The translations under genes and the position numbers were made by a program. Of a DNA stretch of 64,000 bases, positions 59,216 to 64,000 are shown in pieces. The first letter of the stretch is position 1, and each line of letters begins with the position of its first letter. The notes below the pieces were generated by a model. The model worked only from the letters and a program-made list of their open reading frames with translations, searched no databases and was not told where the DNA came from. The DNA is from Mycolicibacterium flavescens. Lineage in GTDB: Bacteria > Actinomycetota > Actinomycetes > Mycobacteriales > Mycobacteriaceae. Location: NCBI GenBank assembly GCA_900637135.1, contig LR134353.1, positions 2,108,001 to 2,172,000 of the forward strand, read 5' to 3'.

Positions 59216-59767
59216 ATGCCCACCGCGCTGCCGAGTCTCGATGCACTGATCGCCAAGGACGAGATCCGAGATCTCGTCCTTCAATACTGTCGCGCGATGG
59301 ATCGCGGCGACGTCGCGCTGGCCGCAACGCTGTACGAACAAGGCGCCCGCGACGAGCACGGCTTCAACGCGACGAACACCGCCCAAGAGTTCATCGACTC
59401 GATTGGAGCCTTAATCGGGGGACTGGCGGCGCTCCAGCACAACGTCACAAATCACCTCATCCGGATCACCGGACCCGATACCGCCGAAGGAGAGGTCTAC
59501 GTGGTCGCCTACCACCGCGCCGAGCGTGCTGGTGTCGGGTATGTGCTGATCACCGGTGGCCGCTATCTCGACCTCTATTCAAAGCGGGAAGGTCGGTGGA
59601 AGTTCGCCCACCGCAAATGCGTAGCCGACTGGACACACGAGTTCTCGTCGCCGCTCGCGACCGATGTCAATAACCCGGTGTCCGGCAAGCTGGCCGAGGG
59701 GCGCATGGACGAGCAGGACCCCTCGTACGCGTTCTTCACTGCATTTCCACGCGGTGACCGGGCGTAG
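59216..59767 (+). CDS. SnoaL-like (NTF2-fold) protein
   Basis: 183-residue nuclear transport factor 2-like protein. The N-terminal helix DALIAKDEIRDLVLQYCRAMDRGD is the typical SnoaL_4 start, with Tyr-Asp pair positions retained; the sheet contains HNVTNHLIRITGPDTAEGEVYVVAYH and GGRYLDLYSKREGRWKFAHR. Such folds serve as cyclases, isomerases, dioxygenase subunits or simple ligand-binding pockets. The YCRAMDRGD/HNVTNHLI His and Asp positions would permit dehydratase-type chemistry. The substrate is unknown. It converges with the flavodoxin-like gene, one base apart. Confidence 0.82.
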   Translation: MPTALPSLDALIAKDEIRDLVLQYCRAMDRGDVALAATLYEQGARDEHGFNATNTAQEFIDSIGALIGGLAALQHNVTNHLIRITGPDTAEGEVYVVAYHRAERAGVGYVLITGGRYLDLYSKREGRWKFAHRKCVADWTHEFSSPLATDVNNPVSGKLAEGRMDEQDPSYAFFTAFPRGDRA

Positions 59768-59768
59768 C

Positions 59769-60401
59769 CTACGAGGCCGCAGGCGATGACGCCGCTGCCG
59801 TGACCGAGCGGCCGACGATGAATTGCCGTGTCACCAAGGCGAACCGGTGACCGAGGTGACGGTGGGTGGCAACATCGGCGGGGTGGACCCCGTCGGGGTC
59901 GGCGTCGACGTCGGTCTGCGCGCCGGCGCCGAGGAAGAAGCCGAGCCGGTTGAGGTCGTTCTCGCTCGCCTCCGAATGGTTCCAGCCCGGAGGCAGACCG
60001 AGGCTGACCCAGTGCATGTGGTGCTGCGCGGCGAATACCGCCAACGACACCAACGTGTTCAACTTGTCGCCGCTCTTACCGCCGGAATTGGTGAACCCGG
60101 CCGCGACCTTGTCGCGCCACGCGCCGGTGAAGCAACGCCGCCCGGTCGACTCGGCGAAGCCCTGGAACGCCGCGGACACGTTGCCCATATAGGTCGCGCT
60201 CCCGAGCACGATGCCGTCGGCCGAATCCAGAACGTCCCAGTCGGCGTCGGTCATCCGGTCGACGGCAACGGTCGCCACGACCGCGCCCGCCTCGCGCGCT
60301 CCCGCGGCCACGGCTTCGGCGAGTGTCGCGGTGTGCCCGAAACCCGAGTGGTAGGCAACCGCGACGGCAGGTGCGGCGATGTCAGATCCGTTGTGCGTCA
60401 T
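59769..60401 (-). CDS. Flavodoxin-like NAD(P)H:quinone oxidoreductase family protein
   Basis: 210-residue flavodoxin-fold protein. VAVAYHSGFGHTATLAEAVAAGA carries the FMN phosphate loop (SGFGHT), GIVLGSATYMGNVSAAFQGF and AGFTNSGGKSGDKLNTL the other flavin contacts, similar to WrbA-type quinone oxidoreductases. It probably reduces quinones with NAD(P)H and FMN. A reverse-strand AGGATGAG sequence gives a good ribosome site. It is downstream of the ArsR/SRPBCC pair, with six bases to the SRPBCC gene, so all three may form one operon. Confidence 0.83.
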   Translation of the reverse strand: MTHNGSDIAAPAVAVAYHSGFGHTATLAEAVAAGAREAGAVVATVAVDRMTDADWDVLDSADGIVLGSATYMGNVSAAFQGFAESTGRRCFTGAWRDKVAAGFTNSGGKSGDKLNTLVSLAVFAAQHHMHWVSLGLPPGWNHSEASENDLNRLGFFLGAGAQTDVDADPDGVHPADVATHRHLGHRFALVTRQFIVGRSVTAAASSPAAS

Positions 60402-60407
60402 GTCAAC

Positions 60408-60902
60408 TCATCCTGTCTGCGTGCTGTTGATCTCTGCGCGCCTGCGCAGCCAGTCCGGTAGCGGTGCGTGCTCCAGGTATGCCTGCAGCCGATCCAGATA
60501 GGCGTGGGATCCGCCGAGGAACCCGCCGGCGTTGCGCACACCGAGTCCCCGATGGGTGAACTTCAGCAGGGTGCCGGTGCCGTCGGGAGTCAGTTCGTAG
60601 CGCACGGTGCTGTCCTCGACGATGGGCTGACGCCACTCGTGTTCGAGGACGTGCGGCGGATCCCACACCAGAATGCGCCCGGTCATGCGCATCCGGTCCG
60701 GGGGTAGTGGTGGTCCGATGGGCACCATCTCGATCGTCCCGCCTCGCCGCGGTTCGATCGTCGTCGCGCCGAACCACTCTCGGCGTTCGTCGGGGTCGGC
60801 GATCGCGGACCAGACCGCCTCGATCGGAAAGGGCAGCCGGCGTTCGAACGTCAGGACGGCGCGCTCGCCGTCGATGGTCAACCGGCCGTTGCGGTCATTC
60901 AT
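60408..60902 (-). CDS. SRPBCC (AHSA1-like) protein
   Basis: 164-residue START-like ligand-binding protein: FERRLPFPIEAVWSAIADPDERREWFGA start, RGGTIEMVPIGPP, DPPHVLEHEWR and RYELTPDGTGTLLKFTHRGLG strands, and a long C-terminal helix. This Aha1-like fold often pairs with an ArsR regulator, as here (8-base overlap with the upstream gene). It binds a small hydrophobic ligand in relatives; ligand unknown. Toxicity or metal roles cannot be inferred from the sequence. Confidence 0.85.
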   Translation of the reverse strand: MNDRNGRLTIDGERAVLTFERRLPFPIEAVWSAIADPDERREWFGATTIEPRRGGTIEMVPIGPPLPPDRMRMTGRILVWDPPHVLEHEWRQPIVEDSTVRYELTPDGTGTLLKFTHRGLGVRNAGGFLGGSHAYLDRLQAYLEHAPLPDWLRRRAEINSTQTG

Positions 60903-61215
60903 CGCCGCTCCCGTGCCTTGCTTCCAGATGACGCTCCAGTGCGTCGAGGTGGTCGGTCCAGATGCGGCGGTAACGCGCGATCCAGTCGTCGATTGCCATC
61001 AGTCCGTCGGCGCGAAGCGCATAGATGCGGCGCTGCGCATCGGGCCGCACCTCCACCAGGCCGACTTCCCGCAGCACCCGAAGATGCCGGGACACCGTCG
61101 GCTGGGTCAGCCCCGGCAGGCTCGCGACCAGTTCACCCGCGGTGCGTTCACCGTTGACGAGCTGGTCGAGCAGTGCGCGACGACTCGGCTCGGCGACCGC
61201 TTCGAAGACGTCCAT
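60895..61215 (-). CDS. ArsR family transcriptional regulator
   Basis: 106-residue winged-helix repressor: MDVFEAVAEPSRRALLDQLVNGERTAGELVASLPGLTQPTVSRHLRVLREVGLVEVRPDAQRRIYAL. No metal-binding CxC motif is seen, so it is probably an SRPBCC-linked ArsR that senses a ligand or redox state. ATG 61215 is favoured; ATG 61236 would add MTCNTSR and would place the palindrome across the start. Both starts have AT-rich promoter-like sequence upstream, including TCTATATAGA. It is likely autoregulatory and cotranscribed with the SRPBCC gene. Confidence 0.88.
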   Translation of the reverse strand: MDVFEAVAEPSRRALLDQLVNGERTAGELVASLPGLTQPTVSRHLRVLREVGLVEVRPDAQRRIYALRADGLMAIDDWIARYRRIWTDHLDALERHLEARHGSGDE

Positions 61216-61235
61216 GCGGCTAGTATTACAGGTCA

Positions 61236-61245
61236 TCTATATAGA
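61236..61245. promoter_or_regulatory. Palindromic operator candidate for ArsR
   Basis: TCTATATAGA is a perfect 10-base palindrome located 20 bases upstream of the ArsR ATG (reverse strand). ArsR proteins bind such AT-rich palindromes over their own promoters. Binding here is inference. Confidence 0.4.
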
Positions 61246-61261
61246 CGCAAGCACATATTGT

Positions 61262-61546
61262 TCAGCTCGCGCTGAAGGGGTTGTACTCGGCGATGAGTTT
61301 CTCGAGCCGGGCCTCGTCGAGCCTCACCCGGATGGTGGCGGCTTCCTGTTGGTCGCGGATCACCTTGGCCAGGGTGAACGAACTGGTGACTAGAAACAGC
61401 GCCGTCATGCCCAGGAACAGTCGCTGCCAGGAGTCCAGGGGAAGGAACAAGATCCCGCCGACCAGTCCGAGCAGGCTGACGCCGAAAGCGATTGCGGCTT
61501 GGAGGAAGTAGGCGGCGGTGGTCCGCGAGGTGGTAGGTGTGTCCAT
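61262..61546 (-). CDS. YiaA/YiaB family inner membrane protein
   Basis: 94-residue membrane protein with two hydrophobic helices (about residues 11-33 and 40-60) in the pattern AAYFLQAAIAFGVSLLGLVGGI and RLFLGMTALFLVTSSFTLAKVIRDQQEA, which is the yiaAB two-helix domain. The C-terminal part is charged (RLDEARLEKLIAEYNPF). Function unknown in any organism I can recall. Upstream of ArsR, in the same direction; the 46-base gap between them holds the palindrome. Confidence 0.8.
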   Translation of the reverse strand: MDTPTTSRTTAAYFLQAAIAFGVSLLGLVGGILFLPLDSWQRLFLGMTALFLVTSSFTLAKVIRDQQEAATIRVRLDEARLEKLIAEYNPFSAS

Positions 61547-61589
61547 GCCGCCAGCCTGCAGGCGCAGCGGACGGCGGGGGTAGGTAGAA

Positions 61590-62105
61590 CTACCCGACCT
61601 TCGACCTGTGTGCCGCGCGTATCAGGCGCAACTGGCCGATCTCTGCGGTGTTCCTGGTCAATTCGACGTTCACCCACAGCGCGGTGTGCGCGACGGTGTG
61701 GCCCGAGTCCTCGCCCCACGGGTACGCCGAGGGGGTGTTCGGGTCGACGCCGGCCAACACCTCTCGCCAGCGGTCGGCGAGGTGACGCAGGCGGGAGACG
61801 GCGGCGGCGCCCTCACCCGGCCAGGTGACGACGCCGGGCTCCCGCGGTGCTTCGCCGGTCAGATGATCGATCGCGCTCGACCACCACCAGTCGACGTGCC
61901 ACGTGAGCCATGCGACCGTCGGCGCCGGGATGGGCTGGGGTTCCGTGACCGACCAGTCCGCACGCCACACACCGTCCGCATCCGGCCGTACCGTCCACGT
62001 CACCTCGGCCGGCTCCCAGAGGAAGTCGTCATCGGCGAGGGCGGCCAAGTGCAGGTCGGCCAGCGCCCACACGAGTTCGAACTGCCACTGGAGGTCGACG
62101 GTCAC
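61590..62105 (-). CDS. DinB superfamily protein
   Basis: 171-residue four-helix-bundle protein of the DinB/YfiT-like superfamily. Typical features are LVWALADLHLAALADDDFLWEPAE, the conserved TVAWLTWHVDWWWSSAIDHLTG block and HTVAHTALWVNVELTRNTAEIGQLRLIR; the three histidine positions (WHxD, HxxxH-type, and the last helix) may bind a metal. Relatives include mycothiol-dependent transferases and hydrolases. GTG at the reverse-strand 62105 overlaps the thioesterase stop (GTGA). A mycothiol role is a reasonable guess in this organism, but is unproven. Confidence 0.8.
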   Translation of the reverse strand: MTVDLQWQFELVWALADLHLAALADDDFLWEPAEVTWTVRPDADGVWRADWSVTEPQPIPAPTVAWLTWHVDWWWSSAIDHLTGEAPREPGVVTWPGEGAAAVSRLRHLADRWREVLAGVDPNTPSAYPWGEDSGHTVAHTALWVNVELTRNTAEIGQLRLIRAAHRSKVG

Positions 62106-62899
62106 GGGCGGCGCTGCACCAGCAGGGTCTGCGCCGAGGTGCCGATGAAGCCCTGCCGATCGAAGAGTTCGGCCGTGGTCACCCCGATGCCGTCGGGGCC
62201 GATCGAGCCACGGGCGCGCACCGCGAAGTCGTCACCCGTCGGCAGGCGGTGCAGATGCACCGCGGTGTCGGTGTTCATGAACACGAACGACTCCGGGTCC
62301 AACGCCGCACCTGCACCGTTGGCGCTGTCCACGACCATCGCGAGCCGCTGCAGCGCGGTCGTCGGCTCCGAATCAACAAGCGCGACAAGCGGACTCATCC
62401 ACACCACGTGTCCGGTCTCGCCGGTCTCGGGTTGGCGCCGCCAGCTCACCGTCTCCAGGTAGCCTTTCGCGCCGACCCAGCCGTGCGGCACCTCCACGGC
62501 GGTGCCCTCCACGAGTGGGGGATAGCGGTCGGTGGCCGCGTCGGCGGTGTCGCTGGTCGCCAACAGCCATGCCGTCACGCGGGCCACCGCGCGCCGTGTG
62601 CCGTCGGGCCGGGTGTGGAGCATCTCGGCGGCCATCAGCGATATTCGCGCGCCCGGGCGTTCCAACCAAGCCCGGACCCGCACCTGCTCGACCGGAATCG
62701 CCCCCAGGATGTCCAGAGTCAAGCGCCCGATGCGCAGTCCCGAGTCGCCGGCCAGCTCCTCGATGCGTTTGGTCATCAGCGCCAACGGCGGTGAGCCGTG
62801 CTGGATTTCGGGATTCCAGTTGCTGCGGGTGCCGTCTGTGGACTCGAAGACCTCGAATTCGTCGTCGGTGCCCGTTCGGCGGTAGTGGCAATCGATCAA
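62102..62899 (-). CDS. Acyl-CoA thioesterase-like (double hotdog) protein, TTG start
   Basis: 265-residue TesB-like thioesterase fold (two hotdog domains). LDILGAIPVEQVRVRAWLERPGARISLMAAEM forms the N-terminal hotdog; VVDSANGAGAALDPESFVFMNTDTAVHLHRLPTGDDFAVRARGSIGPDGIGVTTAELFD forms the C-terminal hotdog. The ORF upstream of 62899 is arginine-rich, non-conserved sequence. TTG at 62899 (MIDCHYRRTG) follows GGGAGTCGAGG, and no ATG or GTG fits better. The ribosome site overlaps a degenerate GAGCGAGGA-type repeat in the gap. Coupled to the DinB gene. Confidence 0.8.
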   Translation of the reverse strand: MIDCHYRRTGTDDEFEVFESTDGTRSNWNPEIQHGSPPLALMTKRIEELAGDSGLRIGRLTLDILGAIPVEQVRVRAWLERPGARISLMAAEMLHTRPDGTRRAVARVTAWLLATSDTADAATDRYPPLVEGTAVEVPHGWVGAKGYLETVSWRRQPETGETGHVVWMSPLVALVDSEPTTALQRLAMVVDSANGAGAALDPESFVFMNTDTAVHLHRLPTGDDFAVRARGSIGPDGIGVTTAELFDRQGFIGTSAQTLLVQRRP

Positions 62900-62966
62900 G
62901 CCTCGACTCCCGCTCGTTCCGGTCCTCGCTGCGCTGCGATCCTCGCTCGCGGTCGCCTTCGTGCGA

Positions 62967-63854
62967 TCACGCCGCAGGCTCCGCCGCGCGCAGCACGATG
63001 TCCTCGGCGGTCGGCGACCCCTCGTCGGGGGCCTCGGGCCAACCCGGGTACGGCGGCGGGGTGCCGCCGAACACGGGGCAATGCGCGTGGTGGGCGCACC
63101 AGTCGCACATCGCCGACGGCTTCGGGCGGAAATCACCGGTGGCTCCGGCGTCCTGGATGGCTCGCCAGATGGCGGTCAGCGTCTTCTCGAACCGCGTCAA
63201 CTCGTTGAGGTCCGGGGTGTAGTCGAGGATCTGACCGTCGGCCAGGTACAGCAGCCGCAGCCGCGCAGGCAGCACGCCACGCGAACGCAGCAGCGCCACC
63301 GCGTAGAACTTCATCTGGAACATGGCCTTGAACTCCGCGAGCGCGCGCGCCTCGGGCGGCGCCTTGCCGGTCTTGTAATCGACCACCCGCAGCTCACCGG
63401 TCGAGGCGACGTCGATGCGATCGACGAAGCCGCGCAGCAGCGTCCCGTCCGCCAGTTCGACCTCGACGCGCTGCTCACAACTGTCCGGGTCGAAGCGGGT
63501 GGGATCCTCGAGCCGGTAATAGCCGGCCAGCAGGTCGCGCGCCTCCCTCAGCAGCGTGGCCCGCACCTCGGGGGCGAACTCGTCGGCGATGTCCGGGCGT
63601 TCGGCGACCACGCGGTCCCAGGCCGGCTCGACAAGCGTCATCGCGGTTTCCGGACCGCGGTGGGCGGCCGGCAGCGCGTACAGCTGCTCGAGTGCCGCGT
63701 GCACCACCGAACCGCGGACCTGGGCGACCGAGGACGGCTCCGGCAGCCGGTCGATCGCGCGGAAGCGGTACAGCAGCGGGCACTGCTTGAAGTCGGCGGC
63801 CCGCGAGGGCGACAGCGCCGGGCGCCGCGGCTTCTGCTCGCCCTGCTCGTTCAT
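62967..63854 (-). CDS. RecB-family exonuclease with four-cysteine cluster (Rv2119-like)
   Basis: 295-residue PD-(D/E)XK nuclease. The nuclease core includes LSPSRAADFKQCPLLYRF, RGFVDRIDV (catalytic Asp) and LRVVDYKTGK (D and K of the motif), then QMKFYAVAL. C25 together with CDWCAHHAHC near residue 248 gives the four-cysteine arrangement that holds a [4Fe-4S] cluster in AddB/Cas4-type nucleases. It stands alone, without a helicase. The promoter has a TAGGCT -10 six bases before ATG. Position matches Rv2119, divergent from trmI. Role probably in DNA repair. Confidence 0.87.
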   Translation of the reverse strand: MNEQGEQKPRRPALSPSRAADFKQCPLLYRFRAIDRLPEPSSVAQVRGSVVHAALEQLYALPAAHRGPETAMTLVEPAWDRVVAERPDIADEFAPEVRATLLREARDLLAGYYRLEDPTRFDPDSCEQRVEVELADGTLLRGFVDRIDVASTGELRVVDYKTGKAPPEARALAEFKAMFQMKFYAVALLRSRGVLPARLRLLYLADGQILDYTPDLNELTRFEKTLTAIWRAIQDAGATGDFRPKPSAMCDWCAHHAHCPVFGGTPPPYPGWPEAPDEGSPTAEDIVLRAAEPAA

Positions 63855-63860
63855 AGCGCC

Positions 63861-63866
63861 AGCCTA
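63861..63866 (-). promoter_or_regulatory. -10 box for leaderless RecB-like transcript
   Basis: Reverse-strand TAGGCT, six bases before ATG at 63854. Confidence 0.45.
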
Positions 63867-63927
63867 AGACCGGTGTCCGACAACCCCGGTACCCACGGCG
63901 GCGCGTCTACTGGCAGGCTGAACGACT

Positions 63928-64000
63928 GTGCCAAGAACCGGTCCGTTCGCCGTCGGCGATCGGGTGCAGCTCACCGACGCCAAGGGTCGTCACTACACGA
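63928..64000 (+). CDS. trmI: tRNA (adenine-N1)-methyltransferase TrmI, 5' end
   Basis: Only the first 24 codons lie in the window. The start is GTG 63928, and the sequence VPRTGPFAVGDRVQLTDAKG, then RHYT, matches the N-terminus of the mycobacterial enzyme (Rv2118c), which methylates A58 of tRNA in the T-loop. The catalytic SAM domain lies beyond the window. It is divergent from the RecB-like gene, as in other mycobacteria. No strong ribosome site or TAnnnT box is visible at the usual leaderless distance. Confidence 0.85.
   Translation, partial: MPRTGPFAVGDRVQLTDAKGRHYT

Overview
The window is high-GC actinobacterial chromosome, best read as a rapidly growing mycobacterium (Mycolicibacterium type). 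The evidence is the contiguous murE-to-wag31 division and cell-wall cluster without ddl, ftsA or ftsL. A mycothiol gene (mshC), Wag31, LppL and PknH-type sensor lipoproteins support this, as do GTG/TTG starts and many TAnnnT -10 boxes placed 6-7 nt before the start codon (leaderless transcription). From memory, the backbone follows the order of M. tuberculosis Rv2158c down to Rv2118c in reverse orientation. The blocks not expected from that genome are the nitrate genes, the glucose-type permease, the phospholipase D pair and several oxidoreductases.

Layout. 1-15.1 kb: murE(partial)-murF-mraY-murD-ftsW-murG-murC-ftsQ, nearly all linked by 4-nt start/stop overlaps, then ftsZ, pgeF, yggS, sepF, yggT and wag31. 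These build lipid II, assemble the Z ring and direct polar growth. 15.1-26.9 kb: an accessory stretch with a phosphoribosyltransferase, a TIGR01777 epimerase fused to an SRPBCC domain and a class I amidotransferase. It also holds two tandem phospholipase D-like genes, a 1094-residue cyclase-STAND-LuxR regulator, a frameshifted alpha/beta hydrolase and a DUF222/HNH (13E12-type) gene. 26.9-32.5 kb: the nitrate assimilation pair narK-nasN behind a GlnR-like box. 32.5-35.3 kb: a lipoprotein metallopeptidase, a membrane acyltransferase and tRNA-Leu(GAG).

35.3-47.4 kb: M20 peptidase, PEBP, an unannotated-looking 42-residue basic protein, and the reverse-strand run lppL-DUF5703-pyrD. Next comes uppP-histidine phosphatase-DUF3090-SCO1664-like kinase-cysQ-mshC (undecaprenyl phosphate recycling, sulfur and mycothiol metabolism), then an SDR and a PAC2 protein. 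47.4-58.5 kb: metH preceded by an unusual leader (leaderless 40-codon ORF plus a hairpin covering the Shine-Dalgarno), a HAD phosphatase, a glcP-like sugar permease, a flavoprotein dehydrogenase, hisE-hisG, DUF4126 and a disulfide oxidoreductase. 58.5-64 kb: small stress or signalling genes, including an ArsR/SRPBCC pair, a DinB-thioesterase pair, a four-cysteine RecB-like nuclease and the first codons of trmI.

No CRISPR array, insertion sequence, integrase or rRNA was seen. The main points for a second look are the metH leader, the GlnR box before narK-nasN, the 42-residue basic protein, the altered first HKD motif in one of the tandem PLDs, the frameshifted hydrolase, and two related palindromic intergenic repeats.
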